From Euborellia annulipes (taxonomy: Eukaryota; Arthropoda; Insecta; Dermaptera; Anisolabididae), in contig JAKCPI010005720.1 in the NCBI GenBank assembly GCA_023213315.1, positions 62,001 to 126,000 of the forward strand: DNA of 64,000 bases, in the 5' to 3' direction. A program made the position numbers and the translations under genes. How positions within the stretch are numbered: the stretch's first letter is position 1; every line of letters begins with the position of its first letter. Under the pieces are notes generated by a model. The model was not told the origin of the DNA. It saw nothing but the letters and a program-made list of their open reading frames with translations, and ran no database searches. Shown here piece by piece: positions 1 to 9,247 of this stretch.

Positions 1-210
1 TCCGTGGCAATGAAGGTCACTCGAAGCTCCTTTTAGTCCCTGAAATCAGCTCTAAATTCCAAATGCAATGGAGAAACACCGATCTGCAAAAAAAACAACA
101 TATTTTAGAATATCTCTCTATCTTTCTCTCTCTCTCTATTATCAAAAGATAAAAGAATTTGGAAAGAAAATTTATATTTAAATCAAATGAAAAAAAATAT
201 TGTAAGTAAA

Positions 211-1036
211 AGAATCTGGTGGGACTGGCGTACAGCACACAACTTTCTCTTACACTTCGGTAAAAATAGCCTAAGTAAAAAAGTCATTTGATTCAAAATT
301 CCCACAGGCTCTGTGTATTTTAAATTTTGACTGCTTGAAATAAACTATGGTTATTTTTCAAAATTTTAATCTCATATTTGGATATTTTATATACAATAGA
401 ATTTAACATTGGCTCTATGGAAGGAAGAGCCGGAAAATGAACTTGAAAAATCTGAACTACTACATCAGTAAAGTATACTTCAAACAATTTTTACGAAAGA
501 TTTTACGGATATAGTTTTTAAAGAATCTAAAAATAGTTTATAAGAATTTTAATATAAAAAGAAAAAGATTTATATTTTGTTACCATGGCAACCGTTTCTC
601 CTATCCTCAAGGGCAAAATGAGAATATTCATTTTAAAGAGGATGTAAAAAATAATTGATTTATGAATTTTAAACAAAATCGTTGGATATGCGAATTATGA
701 GAAAATCTAAAAAAAAAAAAAAAAAAAAACTGAAAAAGTACATCAGTAAATTACTAGTAATTTTTGGCTGATTTTGTTCATAAGCTTATTTTGAGTGTCC
801 GGGAGGGTACCTCACTTAAATATAAAATTTCAATCCGGTAGCTCAATTCCTTCATGCTTAAAATCGTTACACACAAACACACAGACAGACAGACCAATTT
901 GTGGGACCCACTTTTTTGGACTCAGGGGACCTCAAACCAAGTATATCCATCAAAATCTCGACATCGAATTTTTGATATGATCACAATACTTTCCCTCTAT
1001 ATATATTTCATATATATGGTAAGAGAAAGTAATATA
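211..1036 (+). repeat. Family A interspersed element, long variant copy
   Basis: Starts with the head motif (TCTGGTGGGACTGGCG, CAACTTTCTCTTAC) and ends with the tail (CGACATCGAATTTTTGA, then GGTAAGAGAAAGTA). Internal landmarks ACCATGGCAACC, TTTAAAGAG, ACATCAGTAAA, AAATATAAAATTTCAA and ACAGACAGACAGACC appear in family order. The first half carries an extra segment shared with the copy at 20069 (AATAAACTATGGTTATTTTTC). Short ORFs across it are shadows and are not conserved. Confidence 0.8.
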
Positions 1037-2607
1037 GTATTTGAAAGTAGTAATAATTTGAATCTCTTAAATGGTTTTGGAAAACTAATTTTAATCAAAT
1101 TTCTTCAATATATGCTGTATTTGAATATTTATTTAAACAATTATTTATCTAATTATAAAAAGCTAATAATAAAAAAATTGTTTTCTTTAAAAACCCTATT
1201 AAGTATTTTAAAATTTATAAGGACTTCATAAATTCTCTATTTTGTCTTTTCAAAATGATAGCTACCTCTGTATGCTATTTGTCATCCGTAAAATGAAAAT
1301 TTATACACATATATATATAATAAACATACATTTTTCTTAAATCTGAATATGAATAAAAAAAAAGAGAAATTTTTCTCTCATAAATATATTTATCCAAAAA
1401 TATAAAAACTATAAATTACAATAATATTTTTTTTTTTTACAAGGCGTATAATGAATATAAAAAATTTCTGATTTTCTAAATATATCACGATGTTTTCGTC
1501 TTTAGAAATATGTAATTAAAATAAATAAATAAAAGGTTGATTCATGTATGGAGAAACAAAAAAAAAAAAAAAAAATGACAGAGTATACCGAAAGAATTCA
1601 TGGAATTCATATTTCGGTTTAAATTTAATTCACCTATCGTATTATTATAATAAATTCTTGGCCACTTTATTTAAATAAGCCACTGCGGAATTCTAAATTA
1701 TTTACCTTTTTATATGAATAATAAATTCGTTTATAAATATTCAAAAGATTATACTTATTAAAGAAATAAAAAAAAAAAATCGATCTCTAAAAAAGGTTGA
1801 ACGAAGAATCAACAGGAGAGAAAATATTTTATTAAAGGTATTTTGGCTTTATATTAAGTGACATTAAATAATATGTAAGGGCATTTAAAGCAGGGTCATA
1901 AGATAGAAAATTTTAGAATTTAGTAAAGGGTTGTCGATGGTTAAGGGCAGAGTATAAGTAGGGCTTGAGAAATTAGTTTAATTACTGAAACATAGGCAAC
2001 CAAAATTACAAACTCGCTAATAGATCTTTTTCTCTTCGTTGCTGCAGAATTTCTTTAGAGTAGGGATAGAAAAAGGCCCTCGAAAAGTCGACTTTCGATT
2101 TTGGAATCGACTTGAAATTTTTCGATTGTCGGAATCGATTAATCATTTCTGAAAGTTGACTTTTTAAAAACTCTATAACTCGTGTTTAGGAAATACTCAG
2201 TAACAATGAATCCATATAAAACTAGGAGCCATAATAATTTAATTATATATAAGATCTAATTATATAATTCGCTAATGACCGTCTGTCTGTCCGTCTGTCA
2301 CGGTCTATTTGGACAACTTCACGTTGGAATTTCGAAACGAAATATTTTATGCTTAAAGAGGACCTTCTAGAGATTACAGGAAAATTATTTTCATCCCGAA
2401 ATTCCTATAACTCTTTGAGCTATTAATTCCTAAAGTTACGATTTCTCCCATAGGAAATATTTATGCATTCTTTTCATTTGTGTATTCTATGAATGTAAAT
2501 AAATCCTCAAGCAGCCACTCGATTGGAATAGTAATAATAATTTTTTTTCATAATTAAGAAAAGACGAGGGTCCGCCGCAGGCTGAGGGGGGGTCCAAGGG
2601 AGCGAAG
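1037..2607. other. AT-rich spacer, no gene seen
   Basis: Very AT-rich sequence with several poly-A/T runs and a CTGTCTGTCCGTCTGTC tract near 2280. No exon with splice sites or recognisable domain. A short GC-rich piece (about 2568-2608: GGTCCGCCGCAGGCTGAGG) abuts the next family A fragment. Confidence 0.6.
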
Positions 2608-2783
2608 CCCTTCATGCTAAAAATCATTACACATAGACAGACCAATTTGTGGAACCCACTATTCTGGACTCAGGGGATCTCAAAACATGTATATCCATCA
2701 AAATCTCGACATCGAATTTTTGACATGATCGCAATATTTCCTCTCTCTATATATTTCATATATAGGGTAAGAGAAGTAAAAAA
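2608..2783 (+). repeat. Family A tail fragment
   Basis: Contains TTCATGCTAAAAATC, ACAGACCAATTTGTGG, ATATCCATCAAAATCTCGAC, GAATTTTTGACATGATCG and GGTAAGAGAAGTAAAA, the 3' third of family A. The head is missing. It lies just upstream of the lipase exon. Confidence 0.75.
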
Positions 2784-2896
2784 AAAACAATTTAATGTTT
2801 ATTTTATTTAAGAAAAAAAAAACATTTTGCAGAAATTATGTTCAATAATGTCGCGAGAGAATGTTGTATTTCAGCGTAGAGAAGAGCTTTTCTCAG

Positions 2897-3106
2897 AGCC
2901 AACTGTTTCAGGACTGGATCCAGCGCAGCCATTATTCTTGACAGCTGCCCAAGCCGACAAACTTACAAGCGATAAGGCGAAATTTGTCGATGTTCTCCAC
3001 ACAAATCCCGGGAACAAAGGGATGTTACCACGATGCGGCCATGTCGATTTTTATTTCAATTGGCGACAAGGATTCCAACCGGGATGCACCACTAACACTC
3101 AAGAAG
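2897..3106 (+). CDS. Lipase (pancreatic lipase/PLA1 family), internal exon with catalytic Asp
   Basis: Internal exon of a secreted triacylglycerol lipase/phospholipase A1-type enzyme (alpha/beta hydrolase). It reads through GLDPA (2911-2925), whose Asp is the acidic member of the Ser-Asp-His triad in this family, then FVDVLHTN, then CGHVDFYFN and QPGC, all family landmarks. The usual FYPNGG reads FYFNWR here, a non-consensus change. The end is a clean donor (GAAG|GTAATA, GT at 3107-3108) leaving phase 1. The start is less certain: acceptor-like AGs lie at 2895-2896 (chosen, after a pyrimidine-rich tract), 2910-2911 and 2831-2832. An upstream ATG in the open frame is not a credible start, because the family has an N-terminal half with GxSxG before this point. 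The exons with the signal peptide and nucleophile Ser are expected left of the window. Confidence 0.85.
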
Positions 3107-3440
3107 GTAATAACGTTGTCATTCACATTTTGGATAGTAATTCGTCTAGTTAAATTGTTTACCAAAAAATAAAATAAAACAAAATTGTTAATTTCTTTTT
3201 CTTCTTATTAAAGTTTTATTATATATCGCGAATATTATTAATTATTATTAAATTGAAATATTTTTATATATGAGAATTTCGATAGCATTAATTGACAATG
3301 CAAAGAATAATTAAATGCCTTCTCATTTCTAACTTCACCACACTGATAATTAAAAAGAGTACTTAAAGGTCTTTTCATTTTACAAGAAATAAAAGTATAT
3401 ACTAATATTTAAATTATTATTAGTATTAGACAATATAATG

Positions 3441-3542
3441 TTAAATAAGCGAAAGCGGTACTGTGGTCCAGTAGTCGGGCATTTTGAGTACAAATCGACG
3501 TGGTGCGACTCACGGCGGTACCTACCTTTTCGCTTATTTAAA
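3441..3542. repeat. Short inverted-repeat unit with GC-rich core in lipase intron
   Basis: TTAAATAAGCGAAA at the left end pairs with TTTCGCTTATTTAAA at the right. The core (GGTACTGTGGTCCAGTAG..., GGTGCGACTCACGG) is much more GC-rich than the flanks. It is MITE-like or a small RNA-derived insertion; family not recognised. Confidence 0.5.
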
Positions 3543-3762
3543 ATTATTATAGAAAGATTAATAAATACTTGTTTATATGTTTTTAATATAATGTTTTTAT
3601 TTTAAATTATTAAACATAAATTTAATAATGTAAAAAATACATACATTTCACAACAACTGTGAAAACCTAAAGTACAAAACATATAAAATTTGATTTCGAA
3701 ATTATAACGGGAAGTTAGCCAAATAGAGCAGGACAGACAGACAGCCAGACGGACATAAGCAA

Positions 3763-3798
3763 ATATATATTTATATATATATATATATATATATATAC
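3763..3798. repeat. (TA)n microsatellite
   Basis: Nearly perfect TA dinucleotide tract inside the lipase intron, preceded by a short GACAGACAGACAG run. Confidence 0.9.
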
Positions 3799-4219
3799 AT
3801 GATTAGATTCTCATTACATTAACGATATTCAAATATAAGAAAATAAAATGAAGGGAGCGTGAGATAATAGGCCAATTAATTTAACAATATATTACTAATG
3901 TATAAATAGTAATTTCAACCCCAAGATAATTCCAATTTCATAATGAATAAGTCAGTGTTGAGTACCTTGTAGAGTAGTGAGAGAAGCACCAGAGCGCATT
4001 TAGATCTATAATGTACAGTCCAATTAGATTGCTTACTGAGCAATGCAATTAGGTATCGGGGGGGATCAGGACAATTCATCCTTAGAATCAGTTAATTTTA
4101 AATAATTCATATTACCGGGGATTTTTTTTTTTTTTCTAAATCTTCAGATGACTATTTTCGATTTAGAAATTAGACTTTCATTCGATTACTAATAGTGTGT
4201 AACTGTCTCTCTCTGGCAG

Positions 4220-4373
4220 ATGAGAGCAGCTGCGCCCATGCAAGAGCACCCTCTTACTATGCCGAATCCATCCGGAGTCAACAAGGATTCTGGGGGTACA
4301 GGTGTCCCGATTTCGAATACAATCCATGTATTGATAAAGAGATGGCTCTCGCTGGAGAATATGTAAACACCAG
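4220..4373 (+). CDS. Lipase (pancreatic lipase/PLA1 family), next exon with catalytic His
   Basis: Directly continues the exon ending at 3106. The acceptor CTCTCTCTGGCAG (to 4219) brings in AT, which joins the leftover G to make GAT, so both sides are phase 1 and the frame is kept. The peptide contains CAHARAP (His codon 4237-4239; family CxHxRA, catalytic His), then YYAESI, FWGYRC and GEYVNTR, typical of arthropod lipases. Ten residues separate the Cys of PGC in the previous exon from the Cys before the His. This is a short lid, as in PLA1-type members rather than classical pancreatic lipase (inference). The exon ends at AACACCAG|GTAAATA. The C-terminal exon was not found downstream, so the gene either has a very long intron leaving the window or is a truncated copy. 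Confidence 0.88.
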
Positions 4374-5100
4374 GTAAATATCTATTTAATAAATGAAAGG
4401 CTTGGAAGCATTTTTGTTCTGTTCTGAATTGAACGAAATTTTATTGTGGTTTATGACTAGAGGTGTTCGATTATGGGAAAAATAATCGATTATTGGGTCC
4501 GGGCAGACGAAAAAATAATCGATTATACCTTTTTTTTTTTCCTCTAGCAAAATTTCCATTTTTCCCTCCCGTGACTTTTTTTTTTTTAGTAAAACGAAAT
4601 TTTTTTCGGGAAATTTCCATTCTTTTCCTTCTGCGAAAATCATTTGATCTTTTTTTTTTAGTATTCGAGTCTCATCCCAACCCATTTTCCGAAAATAATC
4701 GATTATTTTTTTAAATAATCGATTATATTTTAAGAAAATAATTGGCGAATAATCGATTCAGGGGCGTATATAGAAATTTTTTCGGGGGGAGCCTGTACTC
4801 AAAAATTTTTCTGAGGAAAATTTTTTTTTTAAGAATTATTATTTTGCCCAGCCCTACTTATGACCACACGTTCGAAGACTGTAAATTAAAAAAATGTCAG
4901 CTAAGGCATTTAAACTGGACAACTTTCAAATAAGATCTTTAACTCGAAGGTTAATTGTGTTCTTTAAAATATCAATGATTTTCGAACGGTTGGATAAGTT
5001 TGCTAGTTGACTAGAAGTGAAGCAACCGGTCCAAGTGTCGAAAGAGGCATCAAGAACCAATATTTTGAATCATATTTAATTTTATCATTAGTTTAAATTG
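4374..5100. repeat. Repeat-rich spacer with AATAATCGATTAT palindromes and an NGGGGCGTATATAGAAATTTT element end
   Basis: Five copies of AATAATCGATTAT or close variants lie between about 4465 and 4760. Next comes CAGGGGCGTATATAGAAATTTTTTCGGGGGG (from 4759), the terminus of an interspersed element seen again near 17381 and 29350. No coding potential beyond short low-complexity ORFs. Confidence 0.55.
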
Positions 5101-5105
5101 AACAA

Positions 5106-5780
5106 AATTTTACTTTTTTTACTTTCTCTTACCTATACATGTAATATATATAGAGAGAATGTATTGTATTCAAAATTCGATGTCTTGGTTTTGATGGAAA
5201 TACATGTTTTGAGGTTGAGCAACATGTACTGTATGTTAGTCTTTGTGTGTGTCTGTCAGTGTGTAACGATTTTAAGCAAGAAGGAAATGAGCTACGAGAT
5301 TGAAATTTTACATATAAGTCAAGTATCTTCCCGGACAATTAAAATAAGCCTTAAAACAAAATCCGCTAAAATGTACTAGTACTTTACTAAGGTACTTTTT
5401 TTAGTATTTTTCGAATTTCTCAAAATCCGATAAAACGATTTTGATTAAAATTCAAAAATAGACTATTTTTTAGATGCCCTTTGAAAAATGTATCAGAAAG
5501 TTTGTTCTTAAAAATTGTTTGAAATATACTTTACTGATGTACTTTTTAAGTTTTTTTGAATTTCTCAAAATTGGCTGAAACGATTTTGATTAAAATTTAT
5601 AATCAACTATTTCTTAGAGGTTAATTAAAAAGTATATTAATAATTTTTTTCCTAAAAGGTGTTTGAAGTACACTTTACTGATATATTATTTGGAACCAAA
5701 GTGCCATGGGAAACTATATACCGGCATATATGTCAATACAAAAAATCTGCTGGGCCTTAAGTCCCACCAGATTTTCTGCA
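5106..5780 (-). repeat. Family A copy, reverse orientation
   Basis: Opens with the reverse-complement tail (TTTTTTACTTTCTCTTACCTATACATG), runs through CGATGTCTTGGTTTTGATGG, ACTTTACTAAGGTAC and CGATTTTGATTAAAATTC, and finishes at the head region (AAACTATATACCGGCATATATGTC, CCCACCAGATTTTC). Diverged, with an internal partial duplication of the CTCAAAATCCG...GATTTTGATT block. Confidence 0.75.
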
Positions 5781-6560
5781 AAATAACAAAAATTGCCTTT
5801 TCTTTTGGGAGATAATATAGAAAAAACTCAATTCAAGTAAGAGGCAGAATTTGTTAATATAAGATGAGAAAAATCATCCATTGTCTACATAATTACAACT
5901 GTGGGTTGCTATGATTGAAAAAAAAAAAATTTATTGCAATGAAAAAAAAAAAATTTAGCCAGTCTCGGAAGAAATGTTAATCATTGTCGTCAGATCTTTA
6001 CAACTATTGTGTGTTTAATGGTGCACTTAGGTCGTTATGTGATGCACCATTACAACCGAAAAGAGCCAGTAAGAGGTGATGACGCAGGTGGATTTTCTCC
6101 CAGAAAACAGAATTCTATGTATTGCTGTCACAATGGGCGTAATGTATAGATCGATTTTTTATTATAAAATAAAAAAAAAAAAGTACATTTTTTGTACATA
6201 ATTATTTTTAAAAAAATATTTGAAAAATCCTTTATACATATAAAGAAATTTTTATATTTTTTTATGATCCTTGATGACTTGAAGATGTTTATTTACAAAA
6301 AAAAAAATAAAATGTTTGAAATAAACATGCCTAAGTGAGAATTGTTTTAGCGTGGCGTTGATATGAAATTGTTCAAGAGAGGAAGAGACAGTCGAAACAT
6401 GGACGAATTTAAAAGCAAGATATTTTTGCTGTCATTCATTTGGACCACCCTACAAATCAAATATTTATACACCACCTTCTACTTTATAAAAAAAAAAAGT
6501 TAAAATTAATTTTTCGTTAAATGTTGGACTTAGTGGAGTCGAGATATTTTTTTAATTAGG
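5781..6560. other. AT-rich spacer, no gene seen
   Basis: AT-rich with poly-A tracts. A segment at 6000-6130 (CGTTATGTGATGCACC, GAGGTGATGACGCAGG) is less AT-rich but shows no ORF or known domain. Confidence 0.5.
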
Positions 6561-6579
6561 CCTAGATAACTTTTTACAC

Positions 6580-6638
6580 TTTATTTAGCGCAAACGTTTC
6601 GGTCAGCATAAACTGATACCATTATCAGTACGAATAAA
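6580..6638 (-). ncRNA. Hammerhead-like motif, decayed core
   Basis: On the minus strand: stem I TTTATT + CGTA against TGCG + AATAAA, core CTGATAA (consensus CTGANGA, so G8 is lost), a stem II made of GGTATCAG/CTGACC around TTTATG, then GAAACGTT. Pairing in both stems uses different bases from the candidate at 9098-9153 but the same layout. The core change should abolish self-cleavage. Probably a relic of a Penelope-like or retrozyme-type element (inference). Confidence 0.45.
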
Positions 6639-6749
6639 TATATAAAATGAGCGTTTTTACAAAATACTTTATTTTTTAAAGGTGTCTTTGTCAAATGATC
6701 ACCGAAACTCTAAGCCAAAATAATTTATATTGCTTGCCGGATGCTCTAG

Positions 6750-6925
6750 ACCAGAGATTTCCAACCTTTTGGAGTTCACGGTACCGTTGGGAATAACATT
6801 AAAGGTGGAATTTCGCGCCCCGCGACAGTGTCGCTGCGTCAATAGCGTCACTGCCGTCGCGACACTGACGTGGCGGCAGTATCCAATGGCTTCCTATGTC
6901 CGCGTCAGTAAACAACTAATCTAAA
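6750..6925 (+). mobile_element. hAT-type MITE terminus, GC-rich
   Basis: CCAGAGATTTCCAACCTTTTGG followed by GTTCACGGTACC matches the common hAT/Charlie-like end (CAGNGGTTCTCAACC...GTTCACGGNACC). Next is a GC-rich body with inverted GCGACAGTGTCGC and GCGTCACTGCC motifs. The other terminus and a target duplication were not identified, so it may be truncated. Confidence 0.5.
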
Positions 6926-6994
6926 TATGTTTAATTCTTATTACCCAGAATAAAATCTATTGTTCATCAATTATCTGTCCCATATCTTCTCTTT

Positions 6995-7170
6995 TTTTAG
7001 CAATCGTGTTCACAGACACACTCACACACAGACACATGCACACAGACATAATTCCAAAAATGATTTTATTGGACTCAGGGAGGTCTAGAACTTGAAAAAA
7101 ATCAAAATCGAAGTTGAATTTTTTACGATTACAATACTTTCTCTTTATATTCTTACGAGAAAGTAACAAT
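6995..7170 (+). repeat. Family A tail fragment
   Basis: CACAGACACACTCACACACAGAC microsatellite, GGACTCAGGGAGGTCT, AAAATCGAAGTTGAATTTTT and ACGAGAAAGTAAC are a diverged 3' third of family A. Confidence 0.55.
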
Positions 7171-7187
7171 TAATAAAAAAATTATGA

Positions 7188-7757
7188 TGCAACAACTTTC
7201 TCTTAACAAAGGTAAGAGAAAGTTGTGTTCTGTACTTTAACACCAGATTTTTTTGTCGACATATATTTAGTTTTCAGCAGTCTAGTAAAATTCAAGATGT
7301 AAAATTTATAAACAGAAAAATATTTTGTAACAATTTGTGAGATGATGATATGATAATATACATTTTAAAGAGCATGTAAAAAATAATTGATTTATGGATT
7401 TTAATCAAAATCGTTGGAGCGAATTTTGAGAAAATCGAAAAAAACTGAAAAAATACATTAGTAAAGTACTAGTAGTTTTTGGTCGATTTTGTTCAAAAGC
7501 TTCGTGTTAAGTCCCAGGGCGAAACCAAACTTAAATATCAAATTTCAACCTAGCTCTTTTTGTTCTTGAGATATGTATTTTGTTCACAGACACACACACA
7601 CACAGACAGACAGATCATGTTGCGAAAACCACTTGTTTGGATCCAGGGGACTTCAAATTTTGTATATCCATCAAAATCTCCACATCGAATTTTTGACATG
7701 ATCGCAATACTTTCTCTCTCTATAAATTTCAAATATAGGGTAAGAGAAAGTAAAAAT
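7188..7757 (+). repeat. Family A copy
   Basis: Head hairpin (CAACTTTCTCTTAACAAAGGTAAGAGAAAGTTGTG, ACACCAGATTTTTTTG), then GTCGACATATATTTAG, TTTTAAAGAGCATG, ACATTAGTAAAGTACTAGTAG, AAATTTCAACCTAGCTC, ACACACAGACAGACAGATC, ATCCAGGGGACTTC, and tail GGTAAGAGAAAGTAAAA. Close to complete. Confidence 0.85.
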
Positions 7758-8492
7758 GAAGGGTTTTTCTGATTATGAGTCAATGACTCTAATCATATCG
7801 TATGTTTTTGATTGCTTACTGTTCTTGACAGTCTTTAAGGCACTGTCCTACAACATTACTGAAAACAGGAAGAAATTAAATAACCAAAGTCAAGCTTAAT
7901 AAAGCCTATTGATTTTGATATGTAAAAATTTTTAACAAGCTTATTACTATTCCTTAATTTTTTTTTTTTTATGAGGGTGATAAAAAGAACGCGAAGACAT
8001 TTTACATTTGGTAAATTTCGTTTTAAAGTGAGATATGAGATTATTTTAAATTCTATTTATTGAGTGAACGGAGCAGGAGTTAATAATTAGTTTGAAAGTA
8101 ATTCTAGAAGTTGGTTAATGGAGGCTTGCGGGAACAAAAACGTATATTGTTTTAATAAAAAAAAAACCAACGCAAAAATTAAATTGTAGTTAAACATTGT
8201 GAAAGCATCAATTACATTTCACAAAGTTGTAATATCTATCTAAAAACATTCTTAGCATTAATCAAATGAAATTGTTTCCACAATTAATTCCTCTTATTTG
8301 GGAACTCAAGACGGTTAGGAATAAAAAAAAACAATGACTAATGTGACTATCAAACTAACAAAGGTCTAATTTTTTTTATTTGTATTTATTTTCATAGATG
8401 ATATATAAATCAAATCATGTTTAGTAAGTCCTCGTTCAAAAGAAATCTCTTGGTAGTTTTGTTGATTAGATTCAGAGCTGATGTACTTAGTA

Positions 8493-8637
8493 CAGTCAAC
8501 GCCACAAGTGCCTGATGTGCTCGAGAGTAGAGCCTTGAGTTTATGCAACCAAAATGCTTAGCCGTTAGACGTGTTAGATGGTTGACTAATCTCAAGGCTC
8601 CACTCTTGAGCACATCAAGGACTTGTGGCGCTGACTG
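8493..8637. mobile_element. MITE with CAGTCRRCGCCACAAGT termini
   Basis: TACAGTCAACGCCACAAGTG at the left pairs with ACTTGTGGCGCTGACTG at the right; subterminal TGATGTGCTCGAGAGT / ACTCTTGAGCACATCA also pair. The left flank is TA. Size and ends fit a small mariner-like or other TA-target MITE. A second member lies 90 bp downstream. Confidence 0.65.
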
Positions 8638-8724
8638 AACTAAAATTACTTGAAAAACTATTTTTTGATTTCTGAATTTCCATTTTTAAAAAGGAGCTAC
8701 TTGTTTTTTGGTAATTGTTTAGTA

Positions 8725-8905
8725 CAGTCGGCGCCACAAGTGCTCTGAGATTGGTCAACCAAACCAATATTTTTAAAATAAATAAATCATCTTTTTTAAT
8801 GAAACTGAAGGGGAAAATCTAATTTTAAGATAACACTTCCGATGGCTAAGCATTTTGATTGCCTAAGCTCAAGACTCCAATCTCGAGAACTTGTGTTGCC
8901 GACTA
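8725..8905. mobile_element. MITE, second member of the CGCCACAAGT family
   Basis: Left end TACAGTCGGCGCCACAAGTGC, right end ACTTGTGTTGCCGACTATA; TA lies outside both ends. Internal AATGCTTAGCC/TAAGCATTTTGATTGCC motifs are shared with the member at 8493-8637. Confidence 0.65.
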
Positions 8906-9097
8906 TACTACTTGAAAAAGTTTTTTTTTTTTTTTAGTATAAAAGTAGACCGTCTGTAACGTCGTCAGTAGAGTACTTCACTTTTATTCCTTCAATACTA
9001 AAGTTTCATTAAATAGAGTATAATTTTTTATATCTTATTGTATTTAAATTGGTAGAAAAAAAATAAACAACGCAGCTACTTTTATTTTATTTTATTA

Positions 9098-9153
9098 TTA
9101 ACCCAGGGCCGACGTTTCGGTCACATACGGGACCATCTTCAGGGCTAGGTTAA
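9098..9153 (-). ncRNA. Candidate hammerhead ribozyme
   Basis: Minus-strand order: TTAACC (9148-9153), TA, GCC, core CTGAAGA (9136-9142), one extra U, stem II GGTC/GACC closing an 8-nt loop, GAAACGTC (9111-9118), GGC, loop, GGTTAA (9098-9103). Stem I has an inner 3-bp GCC/GGC and an outer 6-bp TTAACC/GGTTAA around an internal loop, as in natural fast hammerheads. Predicted cleavage is after GTC, between 9111 and 9110. Stem III would be the self-complementary ACGT, implying dimeric action, as described for Penelope-like elements. The extra U before stem II is a reservation. It sits in a short AT-rich element piece (about 9040-9186) that abuts the SINE poly-T. Confidence 0.6.
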
Positions 9154-9247
9154 TGTCTGAAATAAATATATGTGGGCATTGACATGTTTTTTTTTTTTTT
9201 TTTAAGGTCCTTCTCGGCATCTAAGGCCATTTAGACCCTATCCCTAT

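Larger units (their letters stand above)
3107..4219 (+). other. Intron of the lipase gene (GT-AG)
   Basis: This 1,113-bp intron lies between two phase-matched lipase exons. It holds a 102-bp inverted-ended unit (3441-3542), a TA microsatellite (about 3763-3798) and otherwise AT-rich sequence. No other coding signal was seen in it. Confidence 0.85.

Noticed and set aside
795..1231. Recurrent ORFs over family A tails (FWTQGTS...YPSKSRHRIFDM type)
   Set aside because: They appear wherever the family A tail occurs, in varied frames and with frequent stops. They reflect repeat sequence and not a conserved protein.
2827..3153. Single-exon 108-codon gene starting at 2827
   Set aside because: The first ~23 codons have no lipase similarity and include in-frame acceptor sites; codons after 3106 run into the intron past a clear donor.
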